Part shown: piece by piece, positions 1 through 10,482 of the stretch | How the letters are laid out: the number at the start of each line of letters is the position of its first letter | How positions within the stretch are numbered: position 1 is the stretch's first letter | DNA from: Methylophilales bacterium BACL14 MAG-120910-bin43 | GTDB taxonomy: Bacteria; Pseudomonadota; Gammaproteobacteria; Burkholderiales; Methylophilaceae | Direction of reading: 5' to 3' | Assembly: GCA_905181685.1 (NCBI GenBank) | Contig: CAJIYK010000004.1 | Location: 1-57,336, forward strand | Length of the DNA: 57,336 nt | Notes under the pieces: generated by a model | What the model saw: only the letters and a program-made list of their open reading frames with translations | The model's database searches: none | Told to the model about the DNA's origin: nothing | Program-made: the position numbers and the translations under genes

Positions 1-96
1 ACAACAGAATTTTTTTCAAACGAAAAACAGGCGCGTTTAATTCTTCAAGAAATTAAGAAGGCAAATTTATCTGGTTTTATCAGAAAGCACCCATAG
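1..96 (+). CDS. C-terminal end of a SPOR-domain-like protein (partial)
   Basis: An open frame runs from the left edge to a TAG at 94-96, giving 31 residues that end in GFIRKHP. The pattern (FSNEKQA, then a helix, then a short strand) resembles the second half of a SPOR peptidoglycan-binding repeat. A SPOR/DedD-like gene often precedes cvpA-purF in proteobacteria. It ends 4 bases before cvpA, so it is probably in the same operon. The fragment is too short for certainty. Confidence 0.45.
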   Translation, partial: TTEFFSNEKQARLILQEIKKANLSGFIRKHP

Positions 97-100
97 ATTT

Positions 101-571
101 ATGTCATTTATCGATATCATAGTTTTACTAGTTTTATTTGCCTCCTTAATTTTTGGTTTTTTTAGGGGTTTTGTTAAGGAGCTACTCAGCCTCATGGCCT
201 GGGCATTTGCTTTCTTTGTGGCGTATTATTTTTCTTCAAGTGTGGCTATATTTCTTCCTTTTGAAGCTGAATTCTCAATAAAGTATGTTGGTAGCTTTGT
301 TCTAATATTTATATTCGTTCTAATTGTTTCATCTATATTGATAAAATTTTTAAGTACGTTTATTCATAAAATTGGCTTAGGCGCATCAAATATTATTCTC
401 GGTGGATTGTTTGGTATATTGAGAGGAGTTATTGTTGTTTATTTATTGATTTTTGTTATCGAAAAAACCTCCTACGCTGAAGAAGCCATCATGGCAACAG
501 GCAAATTCAATAGTTCTTATAAAACTGTTAGTAGAAAAAACATTTCCTTATTTGCCCCAGGACTGGGTTAA
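101..571 (+). CDS. cvpA: CvpA family inner-membrane protein
   Basis: 156 residues with four hydrophobic segments, roughly residues 5-22, 28-50, 60-84 and 97-121. The N-terminal pattern, with an early GFFRGFVKELLSL, is typical of CvpA, a membrane protein named for colicin V production whose general role is still poorly defined. The position directly upstream of purF is the classical arrangement. The length is usual for the family. The start ATG lies 4 bases after the preceding stop. Confidence 0.9.
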   Translation: MSFIDIIVLLVLFASLIFGFFRGFVKELLSLMAWAFAFFVAYYFSSSVAIFLPFEAEFSIKYVGSFVLIFIFVLIVSSILIKFLSTFIHKIGLGASNIILGGLFGILRGVIVVYLLIFVIEKTSYAEEAIMATGKFNSSYKTVSRKNISLFAPGLG

Positions 572-613
572 CAATGTAAAATATGAAGAGAATTCAATCT
601 AGATGAGAATTAT

Positions 614-2149
614 ATGTGCGGGATAATTGGAATAGTTTCAAATAGCCCTGTAAATCAGATGCTCTATGATGGATTATTAGTCCTTCAACATAGAGGCCAA
701 GATGCTGCCGGCATCGCGACATGTGATAATGGTCGAATTAAAATGTACAAAAATAATGGCCTCGTTAAAGATGTTTTTCATACGAGACATATGAGGCATT
801 TATCAGGAAATATTGGCATTGGACATGTTAGGTATCCCACAGCAGGATCTTCTTCTGCTGCAGAAGCGCAACCATTTTATGTGAACTCACCTTACGGCTT
901 GGTCCTTGGGCATAATGGAAATTTGACTAATTCTGAAAAGCTGAAGGGTGATATGTTTAAACAAGATTTAAGGCATATCAATACAAACTCAGATTCAGAG
1001 GTGCTGCTAAATGTTTTAGCCGATGCTATTGAAAAATCAACAAAAAAAAATGTATTAACGTCAGATATTATTTTTGATTCTGTTAGCTCTGTGTATAAGA
1101 GATGTAAAGGGGCTTACGCTGTAGTTTCAATGATAAATAACTTCGGGCTGCTTGCCTTTAGAGATCCTCATGGAATTAGACCGTTGGTTATTGGAATAAA
1201 GCAGTCTGAAGATGGTCCAGAATATGTTGTTGCCTCCGAAACAGTCGCGCTTGATATTTTAGGGTTTAAATTACTCAGAGATGTAGAGCCTGGAGAAGCA
1301 ATTTTTATTGACCTCGATGGAAATTTTTATTCAAAAATTTGTTGTGATGTGGTTAAGAAAACACCATGTATATTCGAATATGTTTACTTAGCGCGTCCGG
1401 ACTCTATGATTGATAATATATCGGTCTACCAAACAAGATTAAATATGGGCAGGTCACTGGCTAAAAAAATTAAGAGTGAATGGGCAGATCTTGACATAGA
1501 CGTTGTGATACCCATCCCAGATACAAGCAGGCCAAGTGCACATGAAGTAGCACTCGTGCTTAACGCTGAATTTAGAGAAGGATTCATTAAAAATAGATAT
1601 ATTGGACGAACTTTCATTATGCCAGGTCAAGAATTAAGAAAAAAATCTGTCAGACAGAAACTTAATCCAATTAAAGTTGAGTTTAAAGACAAAAATGTGC
1701 TTCTGATAGATGATTCAATTGTTCGCGGGACTACATCAAGGGAGATAATTCAAATGGCAAGGGATGCTGGGGCAAAAAATGTATTTTTTGCATCTGCTGC
1801 TCCACCAGTAAGATATCCCAACGTATACGGGATTGATATGCCATCACGAGACGAGCTGGTAGCTTTTAATAAAGATGATGAGCAAATTTGCAAAGAGATT
1901 GGAGCCGATGCTCTAATTTACCAAGACCTTGAGGAGCTTAAGAGAAACATTCTCCAAGAGGGAAATATAATTGAAGACTTTGATTGCTCATGTTTTGATG
2001 GGAAATATGTTACTAACGATATTGATGATGCTTATCTTAATAGAATCGAAATGCTCAGGTCAGATAAAAATTTGAATGAGCCATCAAAAAGTACATCTCA
2101 ACTTGATTTAATTCTTGATCCAACACCTGAAGAGGAAGAGCCTGCATAA
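614..2149 (+). CDS. purF: Amidophosphoribosyltransferase
   Basis: First committed step of purine synthesis: PRPP plus glutamine gives 5-phosphoribosylamine. The 511 residues start with MCGIIG, so the Cys after the initiator Met is the glutaminase nucleophile. HRGQDAAGIAT (about residue 27) and GHNGNLTN (about residue 98) complete the Ntn-hydrolase domain. The PRPP-binding motif LLIDDSIVRGTTS lies at about residues 363-375 in the C-terminal phosphoribosyltransferase domain. The protein ends in an acidic tail. It follows cvpA after 42 bases. Full-length and intact. Confidence 0.97.
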   Translation: MCGIIGIVSNSPVNQMLYDGLLVLQHRGQDAAGIATCDNGRIKMYKNNGLVKDVFHTRHMRHLSGNIGIGHVRYPTAGSSSAAEAQPFYVNSPYGLVLGHNGNLTNSEKLKGDMFKQDLRHINTNSDSEVLLNVLADAIEKSTKKNVLTSDIIFDSVSSVYKRCKGAYAVVSMINNFGLLAFRDPHGIRPLVIGIKQSEDGPEYVVASETVALDILGFKLLRDVEPGEAIFIDLDGNFYSKICCDVVKKTPCIFEYVYLARPDSMIDNISVYQTRLNMGRSLAKKIKSEWADLDIDVVIPIPDTSRPSAHEVALVLNAEFREGFIKNRYIGRTFIMPGQELRKKSVRQKLNPIKVEFKDKNVLLIDDSIVRGTTSREIIQMARDAGAKNVFFASAAPPVRYPNVYGIDMPSRDELVAFNKDDEQICKEIGADALIYQDLEELKRNILQEGNIIEDFDCSCFDGKYVTNDIDDAYLNRIEMLRSDKNLNEPSKSTSQLDLILDPTPEEEEPA

Positions 2150-2156
2150 GAAGACC

Positions 2157-2186
2157 TTGCTATTGTGTTTTGTAAGGCTGTATAAT
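2157..2186 (+). promoter_or_regulatory. Predicted sigma-70 promoter for metZ
   Basis: TTGCTA at 2157-2162 and a perfect TATAAT at 2181-2186 are separated by 18 bases. Transcription would start near 2193, so the RNA would contain the whole riboswitch at 2229-2286. The promoter begins just after the purF stop, making metZ an independent unit. Confidence 0.6.
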
Positions 2187-2228
2187 TTATATAGATAAGT
2201 AAATAATTTTAAGTTAATTTAAGTTATT

Positions 2229-2286
2229 TTGGGTGAATTTAGTCCAACTTGCTCCACCCGATACTAAAAAAAGAAGCTAAAAAGGA
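2229..2286 (+). promoter_or_regulatory. SAM-II/SAM-V type S-adenosylmethionine riboswitch
   Basis: Directly upstream of metZ. A P1 stem GGGTG (2231-2235) pairs with CACCC (2255-2259). The loop carries AATTTAGTCCAACTTGCT, close to the conserved SAM-II loop. After an A-rich linker comes GCTAAAAAGG (2276-2285), the hallmark 3' end of SAM-II and SAM-V, which also holds the ribosome-binding AAGG. TTGCT (2249-2253) can form the H-type pseudoknot with AGAAG (2272-2276) apart from one G/A opposition. Expected action: SAM binding hides the ribosome site and lowers MetZ synthesis. I cannot separate SAM-II from SAM-V by eye. Confidence 0.8.
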
Positions 2287-2291
2287 AACTA

Positions 2292-3461
2292 ATGAATAAA
2301 AAAAAATCACGAAGTAGTAAATTTGAAACAAATGCCGTCAGAGCTGGGACAATACGTTCAAGTCAGGGCGAACATTCTGAATCTCTTTATTTAACCTCAA
2401 GTTTTATTTTCGAAAGTGCTGAAGAGGCCGCCGAAAGATTTTTGAATCAAGAAACAGGTAATGTTTATTCTAGATTTACCAATCCCTCAGTTAAGATGTT
2501 TGAAGATAGGCTGGCTGTCCTTGAGGAAGCTGAGGAATGTGTTGCTACCTCAACGGGGATGTCAGCAATTTTGTCATGCATCATGAGCTTATGTAAACTA
2601 GGAGACCATGTAATTGTCTCTAGAAGTGTATTCGGTACCACGGTTAAGTTATTCGATAATATTTTATCTGAATGGGGACTAGAGGTTAGTTACGTTTCTC
2701 TTTCAAGTAAAGATGAGTGGCAGAATTCATTAAAGAAAAATACAAAACTTTTCTTTGTTGAAACCCCTTCGAATCCTCTCATGGAAGTATGTGATATCCA
2801 ATTTTTAGCAGACCTAGCCCATGAAAATAAAAGTTTATTGGTTGTAGATAATTGTTTTTGCACCCCGGCTCATCAAATTCCCACTAGATTCGGAGCAGAT
2901 ATAATAATCCATTCAGCAACCAAGTATCTTGATGGACAAGGCAGATGCCTGGGAGGGGCTGTTTTAGGCGATAGTTATCTTATGAAAAAAGTAAGGGGTT
3001 TTTTAAGGTCGGGTGGGACATCAATGAGCCCTTTTAATGCATGGGTTTTTTTAAAAGGCCTTGAAACGCTTAAGATAAGAATGGATGCCCATTCAAGTAA
3101 TGCAAATAAATTAGCGGTTTGGTTAGAACAAAATAAAAAGGTTGAACATGTTTACTATCCTGGTTTGGATTCACATCCTCAGTTTGAATTAGTAAAAAAA
3201 CAACAAACTACTGGTGGCGGTATCGTCTCATTCAAGGTCAAGGGTGGAAAATCAGAGGCATGGAGTTTAATTAATAACACCAAATTATTATCAATAACAG
3301 CAAATTTAGGTGATACCAGATCTACGATAACTCACCCGGCAACAACAACGCATTCAAGGTTAAATCAAGACCAAAGAGATCTCGCAGGAATTACTGACAA
3401 CCTCATAAGAATTGCAGTTGGCCTAGAGGATATTGATGATATAAAAGCAGATATTAACTAA
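2292..3461 (+). CDS. metZ: O-succinylhomoserine sulfhydrylase
   Basis: PLP enzyme of the Cys/Met metabolism family that makes homocysteine from O-succinylhomoserine and sulfide. 389 residues. The motif HSATKYLDGQG carries the PLP Schiff-base lysine at residue 211, and FVETPSNPLMEV precedes it. The Thr/Thr-rich THPATTTH segment near the C-terminus binds substrate carboxylates in the family. The ATG is 6 bases after the AAGG of the riboswitch, which fixes the start. This is one of three sulfhydrylase-type genes in the window and the only one with a SAM riboswitch. Confidence 0.9.
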   Translation: MNKKKSRSSKFETNAVRAGTIRSSQGEHSESLYLTSSFIFESAEEAAERFLNQETGNVYSRFTNPSVKMFEDRLAVLEEAEECVATSTGMSAILSCIMSLCKLGDHVIVSRSVFGTTVKLFDNILSEWGLEVSYVSLSSKDEWQNSLKKNTKLFFVETPSNPLMEVCDIQFLADLAHENKSLLVVDNCFCTPAHQIPTRFGADIIIHSATKYLDGQGRCLGGAVLGDSYLMKKVRGFLRSGGTSMSPFNAWVFLKGLETLKIRMDAHSSNANKLAVWLEQNKKVEHVYYPGLDSHPQFELVKKQQTTGGGIVSFKVKGGKSEAWSLINNTKLLSITANLGDTRSTITHPATTTHSRLNQDQRDLAGITDNLIRIAVGLEDIDDIKADIN

Positions 3462-3543
3462 ATATTAAGTGAACATTTGCACTTAGTGGCCATGCTATAC
3501 ATGGTAAAATATTTTTTAAAGTAAACCAAAGAATTTATAAATT

Positions 3544-6114
3544 ATGGATGATCAATTCGCAAAAGAAACAATCCCAGTAAGCCTTGACGGAGAGATGAAA
3601 AAATCGTACCTGGATTACGCAATGAGCGTAATCGTTGGGCGAGCTTTACCTGATGTCAGAGATGGATTAAAGCCTGTACATCGACGCGTTTTATATGCCA
3701 TGCACGAACTAAGCAATAGCTTTAATCGACCCTATAAAAAATCTGCCAGAATTGTAGGTGATGTAATTGGTAAATATCATCCACATGGAGACACGGCAGT
3801 TTATGACACCATTGTTAGGATGGCACAAGATTTCAGTCTCAGATATATGCTAGTTGACGGCCAAGGAAATTTTGGTTCTGTTGATGGAGATAATGCCGCG
3901 GCAATGCGTTATACCGAAATTAGAATGTCCAAAATATCCCATGAACTATTATCTGATATCGAAAAAGAGACAGTTGATTTTGGTCCTAATTATGATGGTT
4001 CAGAGCATGAGCCGCTTATCATGCCAACAAAGCTTCCTAACCTGCTTATTAACGGAAGCTCTGGAATTGCTGTAGGTATGGCAACAAACATACCACCACA
4101 TAACCTGACAGAGGTTATTGATGGATTGAAGGAGCTTTTAAAGAAACCTGAAATTACTATAGACGAACTTATCGAGAAAATACCAGCTCCAGATTTTCCA
4201 ACAGCAGGAATAATTCATGGAATATCTGGTGTAAGGGATGGTTATAGAACAGGACGTGGCAGGGTTGTGATGAGAGGAAGGACCCATATCGAAGAGCTTG
4301 ATAGGGGAAAAAGAGAGGCCATTATTGTCGATGAGCTCCCGTACCAGGTAAATAAGAAAAATTTTATTGAAAAAATTGCCGAACTTGTAAATGGTAAAAA
4401 AATTGATGGAATCTCGGACCTAAGAGATGAGTCTGACAAATCAGGGATGAGAGTTGTGATTGAGTTAAAACGTGGTGAAATTCCAGATGTTGTGCTTAAT
4501 AACTTGTACAAACAAACTCAACTTCAGGATAGCTTTGGTATGAATATGGTTGCCCTAATAGATGGACAGCCAAAACTTCTTAATCTAAAAGAAATTCTAG
4601 ATGCCTTTCTTAGGCATAGAAGAGAAGTTATTACACGAAGAACTGTTTATGACCTAAAAAAGGCTAGAGATAGAGGGCATGTTTTGGAAGGTCTGGCAGT
4701 GGCGTTAGAAAATGTCGATGAAATGATTAAAATTATTAAATCTGCAAAGACGCCTCCAGAGGCAAAAATTGAATTAATGAAGCAAACATGGAAATCAACT
4801 GTAGTTGAGGGTATGCTTCAAAAAACTACAACAGGCCTCTCAAAGCCTGATGGCTTATCTGATAAATTTGGCCTTACAGAAAAAGGTTATAAACTCTCTG
4901 ATAACCAAGCTCAAGAAATACTTCAACTAAGATTACAAAGGCTAACAGGGCTTGAGCAAGAAAAAATTGTTAGTGAATATAAAAATATTCTTGAAGTAAT
5001 AAGTGACCTTTTAGATATATTAGGAAATGCTGAGAGAGTTACTAAGATAATTGAAACAGAACTTGATGAAATTAAAGCTCAATATGGTGATGATAGAAGG
5101 AGTGAGATTATTGAGGATGCATTTGATTTATCAATCGAAGACCTAATTACACCTCAAGACTTAGTCGTTACTATATCTAATACAGGTTATATAAAAGCCC
5201 AAGTGCTTGATGAATATCGAGCTCAGCGAAGAGGTGGGCGAGGAAAGCAGGCAATGACTGCAAAAGAAGATGACTTCATTGAGCAGATGTTTGTTGCTAA
5301 TACCCACGACAATATTTTATGCTTCTCAAGCAGAGGTCAGGTTTATTGGTTAAAAGTTTATGAAGTGCCTCAGGGAAGCAGGGTAAGTAAAGGTAAGCCA
5401 ATTGTAAACTTGTTCCCCTTAATGCCTGGAGAAAAAATAAATGCAACATTGGTAGTCAAAGACTTTGTTGATGATAAGTTTATTTTTATGGCAACTTCTA
5501 AGGGCACTGTCAAGAAAACACCTCTCTCTGATTTTTCGAATCCTAGAAAGAACGGGATCATCGCAATCAAGCTTGATAATGGAGATTATTTAATTGGCGC
5601 TGAAATTACTAATGGGGAAAATGATATCGTCCTTGTCTCCAATGGTGGTAAGGCAGTATGGTTTGATGAAAATGGTGTTAGAAGTATGGGGAGAAATGCA
5701 AGAGGTGTAAGAGGCATGAAGATTCCAGATGAAAATCAAGCTCTTTCACTTCTCATTGCGTCCTCGGAAGATGAATCTGTGTTAGTAGCAACAGAAAATG
5801 GTTATGGTAAGAGAACAGTCTTATCTGACTTTAGAAAGTCAGGGAGAGGTACACAAGGTGTTAAAGCAATTCAGGTAAGTGATCGAAATGGCATCGTAGT
5901 TGCAGCAAGGTTAGTTGGTGATTCCGATGAAATCATGTTAATTACCACTGGAGGGGTATTAATTAGAACCCGTGTCTCAGAAATTAGAGAGCTAGGAAGA
6001 GCGACACAAGGTGTAACTTTAATAAACTTAACAAAAGATGAGAAGCTTTCGGGGCTTGCCAAGATAGTTGAGCCTGAACAAATAGAAATGAATCAAGATG
6101 AGCTACCAATATAA
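3544..6114 (+). CDS. gyrA: DNA gyrase subunit A
   Basis: 856 residues, normal length. The catalytic tyrosine is Y123 in [10 protein letters not shown]. The quinolone-region sequence is [10 protein letters not shown]: threonine takes the place of E. coli Ser83 (residue 84 here) and the Asp87 equivalent is kept, a natural variant seen in many bacteria. The GyrA box QRRGGRG opens the C-terminal beta-pinwheel that wraps DNA. The stop lies 17 bases inside serC, so translation is likely coupled. Intact despite being the longest gene in the window. Confidence 0.98.
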   Translation: MDDQFAKETIPVSLDGEMKKSYLDYAMSVIVGRALPDVRDGLKPVHRRVLYAMHELSNSFNRPYKKSARIVGDVIGKYHPHGDTAVYDTIVRMAQDFSLRYMLVDGQGNFGSVDGDNAAAMRYTEIRMSKISHELLSDIEKETVDFGPNYDGSEHEPLIMPTKLPNLLINGSSGIAVGMATNIPPHNLTEVIDGLKELLKKPEITIDELIEKIPAPDFPTAGIIHGISGVRDGYRTGRGRVVMRGRTHIEELDRGKREAIIVDELPYQVNKKNFIEKIAELVNGKKIDGISDLRDESDKSGMRVVIELKRGEIPDVVLNNLYKQTQLQDSFGMNMVALIDGQPKLLNLKEILDAFLRHRREVITRRTVYDLKKARDRGHVLEGLAVALENVDEMIKIIKSAKTPPEAKIELMKQTWKSTVVEGMLQKTTTGLSKPDGLSDKFGLTEKGYKLSDNQAQEILQLRLQRLTGLEQEKIVSEYKNILEVISDLLDILGNAERVTKIIETELDEIKAQYGDDRRSEIIEDAFDLSIEDLITPQDLVVTISNTGYIKAQVLDEYRAQRRGGRGKQAMTAKEDDFIEQMFVANTHDNILCFSSRGQVYWLKVYEVPQGSRVSKGKPIVNLFPLMPGEKINATLVVKDFVDDKFIFMATSKGTVKKTPLSDFSNPRKNGIIAIKLDNGDYLIGAEITNGENDIVLVSNGGKAVWFDENGVRSMGRNARGVRGMKIPDENQALSLLIASSEDESVLVATENGYGKRTVLSDFRKSGRGTQGVKAIQVSDRNGIVVAARLVGDSDEIMLITTGGVLIRTRVSEIRELGRATQGVTLINLTKDEKLSGLAKIVEPEQIEMNQDELPI

Positions 6115-7177
6115 CTTTTCTGCTGGTCCAGCGATGCTTCCAAAAGAGGTAATGCTAAAAGCTCAACATGAATTTTTAAATTTAAATAGTACTGGGATTT
6201 CCGTGATGGAAATGTCACACAGAAGTAAAGAATACCTTCCTATTGTTGATAAAGCAGAGACAAATTTAAGAACAATACTCAACATACCGAACAACTATAA
6301 AGTACTTTTCTTACAGGGTGGGGCCATTACACAAAACTTCATGGTCCCGATGAACTTGCTCAATAATCTGTCTGCAAGCTATGTAGTATCAGGATATTGG
6401 TCAAACCGCTCTTATAAGGACGCCCAACCCTTTGGAGCGATAAAGTTGGCTGCTTCATCAGAGTCAAGTAATTTTAAAAAAATACCAAATGTTGATTCTT
6501 GGAGTTTTGATAAAGATGATGCTTATGTGCACTTTTGTCAAAATGAAACAATCCATGGCGCTGAGTATTTTGATTCAATTAAATTACCAAAAGTACCATT
6601 GGTATGTGATATGTCTTCAACGATTTTATCGAGACCAATCAACGTAAATGATTATGGAGTGATATATGCAGGAGCTCAAAAAAATATTGGGCCATCTGGT
6701 TTAACCATTGTCATTGTGAGAGAAGATTTGCTGACATATGCAGATAAAAAAACTCCTTCCACATTTAATTGGAAAATTCAATCGGAGAATAACTCAATGA
6801 TAAATACGCCCTCTACATTTAGCATTTATATGGCGGGCTTGGTTTTTGAATGGATTTTAAAATTAGGTGGTTTAGAGGAAATGGAAAAGTTAAATAAAAA
6901 AAAATCTAAGTATCTTTATGATTACATCGATGAAGATGATTTTTATACTAATGATATTGAGATTAAAAATAGATCTAGAATGAACATACCATTTAAGTTA
7001 GCTAATGATGATTTAACGAAAATTTTTGTTGAGAAAGCAGAGCAAGAGGGCCTTTATGCACTAAAAGGGCATAGGTTGGTAGGTGGCTTAAGAGCTTCTT
7101 TATACAATGCTATGCCATTTGATGGGGTAGAATGTTTAGTTGAATTTATGAAAGATTTTAAGAAATATAATACATGA
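6098..7177 (+). CDS. serC: Phosphoserine aminotransferase
   Basis: Converts 3-phosphohydroxypyruvate to 3-phosphoserine in serine synthesis, and acts in pyridoxal phosphate synthesis in proteobacteria. The 359 residues begin [11 protein letters not shown], the family signature. The PLP lysine is K195 in [10 protein letters not shown]. It overlaps gyrA by 17 bases and pheA by 4 (ATGA), so the three are one transcription unit. This gyrA-serC-pheA order is common in Betaproteobacteria. Confidence 0.95.
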   Translation: MSYQYNFSAGPAMLPKEVMLKAQHEFLNLNSTGISVMEMSHRSKEYLPIVDKAETNLRTILNIPNNYKVLFLQGGAITQNFMVPMNLLNNLSASYVVSGYWSNRSYKDAQPFGAIKLAASSESSNFKKIPNVDSWSFDKDDAYVHFCQNETIHGAEYFDSIKLPKVPLVCDMSSTILSRPINVNDYGVIYAGAQKNIGPSGLTIVIVREDLLTYADKKTPSTFNWKIQSENNSMINTPSTFSIYMAGLVFEWILKLGGLEEMEKLNKKKSKYLYDYIDEDDFYTNDIEIKNRSRMNIPFKLANDDLTKIFVEKAEQEGLYALKGHRLVGGLRASLYNAMPFDGVECLVEFMKDFKKYNT

Positions 7178-8235
7178 CAAAAAAATTAGATAAATTAAGA
7201 AAAAACATTGACGATATAGATAAAAAGCTATTAGAGCTTATATCTAATAGGGGGCTGTTAGCAAAAGAAATAGGACTCCTAAAAGATGATGGTGTAATTT
7301 ATAAACCAGAAAGGGAAGCTCAGGTTATAACAAAGCTTATTAAGGAAAATAAAGGGCCACTTTCAAATGATAGCGTCACAAATATTTATAAAGCAATTAT
7401 TTCAAATTGCAGAGCATTAGAAAAAAAATTAGCTATTTCATTTCTAGGTCCATCAGGCACGTTCAGTGAAGAAGCAACGATTAAACATTTTGGTGAGAAT
7501 GTAAAATCAATACCCACCAATAGTATTGATGAGGTGTTTAATAATGTTCAGTCAGAAAAAGTACAATATGGTGTTGTTCCTATTGAGAATTCGACGGAGG
7601 GCGGCATTAGCCGAACTCTTGATCTATTGTTGATGAAAGACTTGAAAATTTGTGGAGAGATAACATTACCTGTTCATCACTGCTTGATATCAAAATCTAA
7701 GGATTTAAAAAAAATAACAAGCATATATGCCCATGGTCAATCACTAGCTCAATGTCATGACTGGATAGCCAACAATCTTCCTAACGCTGAGAAAATTACA
7801 GTTTTAAGTAATGCTGAAGGTGCAAAAATTGCATCAAAAGAGAAGCATTCTGCTGCTATTGCGAGTGCTAGAGCAGCCAGTATATTCAAACTTAATATAC
7901 TACAAAATCATATTGAAGATGAACCAAACAATACCACAAGGTTCTTAATTCTATCTGACCAAGAGATTTCTCCATCAGGCAATGACAAGACATCAATAGT
8001 GGTTGCTACAAAAAATAAACCGGGTGCTATTGTTGATTTAATTCAACCATTCGCCTCAAGAAAAGTTAGTTTAACTAAGTTAGAATCTAGACCCTCAAGG
8101 ATTGGTATGTGGGAATATGTTTTTTTTATCGATATTGAAGGACACAGGGATGATTCTAAAATTAAATTATGCCTCAAGGATATTGAAAAAAAATCTTCGT
8201 TCATGAAATTTTTAGGATCTTATCCAAAAAATTAA
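7174..8235 (+). CDS. pheA: Bifunctional chorismate mutase/prephenate dehydratase
   Basis: Makes phenylpyruvate for phenylalanine. The 353 residues have an AroQ-type helical chorismate mutase domain (about 1-90, with RKNIDDIDKKLLELI), a prephenate dehydratase domain starting at FLGPSGTFSEEA (about residue 90), and a C-terminal ACT domain holding the regulatory ESRP motif (KLESRPSRIG), which implies phenylalanine feedback control. It overlaps serC by 4 bases. Intact. Confidence 0.95.
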   Translation: MTKKLDKLRKNIDDIDKKLLELISNRGLLAKEIGLLKDDGVIYKPEREAQVITKLIKENKGPLSNDSVTNIYKAIISNCRALEKKLAISFLGPSGTFSEEATIKHFGENVKSIPTNSIDEVFNNVQSEKVQYGVVPIENSTEGGISRTLDLLLMKDLKICGEITLPVHHCLISKSKDLKKITSIYAHGQSLAQCHDWIANNLPNAEKITVLSNAEGAKIASKEKHSAAIASARAASIFKLNILQNHIEDEPNNTTRFLILSDQEISPSGNDKTSIVVATKNKPGAIVDLIQPFASRKVSLTKLESRPSRIGMWEYVFFIDIEGHRDDSKIKLCLKDIEKKSSFMKFLGSYPKN

Positions 8236-8248
8236 ATCTTAATTATCT

Positions 8249-9350
8249 ATGGCTATAACTACTCCAAAATATATTGCTGAATTGGAGCCCTATGAAGGCG
8301 GGAGACCAATTAAGGAAGTTTCAAGGGAGCTTGGAATACCTCCGCATAAAATTGTAAAGCTCGCTTCGAATGAAAATCCTCTCGGGATAAGCCCAAAGGC
8401 TAAGCTGCAATAGATGAGTGTATTAAGGAAATCCATAGATATCCTGATGGAAATGGATATTATTTGAAACTAGCTCTTGTGCAATAAATTTTCACTTAAT
8501 TCCGACCAAATTATATTGGGCAACGGGTCTAATGATGTCCTTGAGCTTGCAGCAAGAACTTTTATCTCATCAGGAGACGAAGTTATATACTCAAAACATG
8601 CGTTTGCTGTCTATGAGATAGTAACGAAAGCTGTTGGTGGTATTGGCGTTAAAGGCAAAGCCACAGGAGGATTTTGGTCATAACTTAGATGAATTTCTAA
8701 AGCTCATTTCAGAGAAGACGAAACTAATCTTTATTGCTAACCCAAATAATCCTACGGGGAATCTGATTGAAAAATCAAAAATATCAGCCTTTTTATCTAA
8801 AGTACCAAAGCATATTTTGATTGTCCTTGATGAGGCCTATGATGAATACTTAAGAGATGAAGATAAATCAATTGCTTTCAGCTGGCTTGCAGAATATAAA
8901 AACTTATTAATATCCCGAAGTTTTTCTAAAGCGCATGGCTTGGCTGGGTTAAGAATTGGTTATGGTGTTGGGAGTAAAGAAGTTATTAATTTAATGAATA
9001 GGGTTAGGCAGCCCTTCAATGTAAATAGTATTGCTCAAACTGCTGCAATAGCCTCTCTTGATGATGATGACTTTATTATCAAAAGTAGGCTTATTAATGA
9101 CCAAGGAAGATTGCAGCTAGAAGAGGTATTTAATGAGCTTAAAATTGAATATATACCCTCGTATGGAAATTTTATTAGTTTTAATTTAGGAGACGAAACA
9201 AAAGCAATGATGTATTATCAGCATTTGTTGAAAAATGGCGTTATTGTGAGACCTATTCAAAACTATGAGATGCCCTCATGGTTGAGGGTGAGCATAGGTC
9301 TTAAAGACGAAAATAATACTTTTATTAAATATTTAAAGAGTTTTACGTAA
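8249..9350 (+). CDS. hisC: Histidinol-phosphate aminotransferase-like, frameshifted
   Basis: A class I/II PLP aminotransferase, probably the HisC-type enzyme that often sits after pheA and may serve aromatic as well as histidine synthesis. It starts with ATG at 8249 (LEPYEGGRP, then [10 protein letters not shown]). [18 protein letters not shown] carries the PLP lysine. Three single-base problems split it: near 8402 (AAA run short by one), near 8478 and near 8655. Reading across them restores continuous homology, with [12 protein letters not shown] and NPNNPTG. Most likely one intact gene with sequencing indels. Confidence 0.8.
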
Positions 9351-9360
9351 TAGGATAATT

Positions 9361-10383
9361 ATGATTATTGTGATGAACAACTCAGCAACGGACGAAGAAA
9401 TAAATTTTGTTGTCTCAAGGATAAAAGAGAAGGGCTTAGATGCAAGCATCTCTAAAGGCACAGAAAAAACGGTCATTGGTGCTGTTGGTGATGAGAGACT
9501 CTTAGATCCCAAACTCCTTGATAACCTTCCCGGTGTAGAGCAGGCCTTAAGGATAGTTAAGCCATATAAAATAGTGGCAAGAGAATGGCATCCTGAAGAT
9601 ACTGTTATTGAAATTAATGGGCACCCAATTGGTGGAAAAAATATACAAGTTATTTCGGGCCCTTGTTCTGTAGAAACTCCTGATCAAATGAAAAATGCAG
9701 CTGAAGGTGTAAAAGCGGCGGGGGTTAAGATTATGAGAGGCGGAGCATTTAAACCAAGAACAAGTCCTTATAGTTTTCAAGGAACTGGATTTGAAGGTTT
9801 AGAGATGTTTCGAGAAGCTGCAGATAATGCAGGTTTGCCTATAGTTACAGAGCTTTTAGATGTTAGACACCTAGATAAATTTTTAGAGCAAAAGGTTGAC
9901 GTGATCCAAATTGGAACACGGAGCATGCAAAACTTCGAATTATTACGAGAAGTCGGAAGATTAAAAGTGCCTGTTATATTAAAAAGAGGCATGTCTGCCA
10001 CAATATCTGAATGGCTTATGGCTGCAGAATATATTGCCTCAGGCGGAAACCATAATATTATATTTTGTGAGCGGGGTATCAGGACTTTTGAAACGTACTA
10101 TAGAAATGTTTTAGATGTGACTGCGATACCTGTGCTTAAGAAAGAAACTCACCTTCCTGTGATTATAGATCCCTCACATGCGGGCGGAAAGGCATGGATG
10201 GTTGCAGCTTTATCTAGGGCAGGAATAGCTGCTGGGGCAGATGGGTTACTTGTTGAAATGCACCCTACACCAAGTGAGGCATGGTGCGATGCTGACCAAG
10301 CAATAACGCCAACAGAATTACAAAAACTAATGAAAGAACTAAGCGCTATTGCCAATATTTTAGGTAGAGATATAGCTAAGTAA
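9361..10383 (+). CDS. aroF: 3-deoxy-7-phosphoheptulonate (DAHP) synthase, type I-beta
   Basis: First step of the shikimate pathway: erythrose-4-phosphate plus phosphoenolpyruvate. 340 residues. An N-terminal ferredoxin-like regulatory domain (about 1-70) precedes the barrel, as in Thermotoga-type DAHP synthases. Barrel motifs GPCSVET, RGGAFKPRTSPYSFQG, ILKRGMSAT and PVIIDPSHAGG are all present. It follows hisC after 10 bases and is the last gene before a clear terminator. The exact symbol for this subtype varies between databases. Confidence 0.9.
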   Translation: MIIVMNNSATDEEINFVVSRIKEKGLDASISKGTEKTVIGAVGDERLLDPKLLDNLPGVEQALRIVKPYKIVAREWHPEDTVIEINGHPIGGKNIQVISGPCSVETPDQMKNAAEGVKAAGVKIMRGGAFKPRTSPYSFQGTGFEGLEMFREAADNAGLPIVTELLDVRHLDKFLEQKVDVIQIGTRSMQNFELLREVGRLKVPVILKRGMSATISEWLMAAEYIASGGNHNIIFCERGIRTFETYYRNVLDVTAIPVLKKETHLPVIIDPSHAGGKAWMVAALSRAGIAAGADGLLVEMHPTPSEAWCDADQAITPTELQKLMKELSAIANILGRDIAK

Positions 10384-10408
10384 CTCATGATATCCATGAG
10401 TTTTTTTT
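10382..10408 (+). terminator. Rho-independent terminator after DAHP synthase
   Basis: AACTCATG (10382-10389) pairs perfectly with CATGAGTT (10395-10402) around a 5-base loop, followed by an unbroken T run to 10408. It begins at the stop codon of the DAHP synthase gene and separates the aromatic operon from pqqB. Confidence 0.9.
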
Positions 10409-10482
10409 AGACATTTTCCCCTGTCTATGGATTAATTTCTCATCCATGATTCATCATAATAAATTTTAATGATTGGAAAACA

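Noticed and set aside
3544-6114. Thr in place of Ser at the GyrA quinolone position as a resistance mutation
   Set aside because: Threonine is the normal residue there in many bacteria; nothing here shows selection for resistance.
8249-9350. Programmed frameshifting in hisC, rpsF or def
   Set aside because: There are several shifts per gene in both directions and no slippery heptamer with a downstream structure; sequencing indels explain them better.
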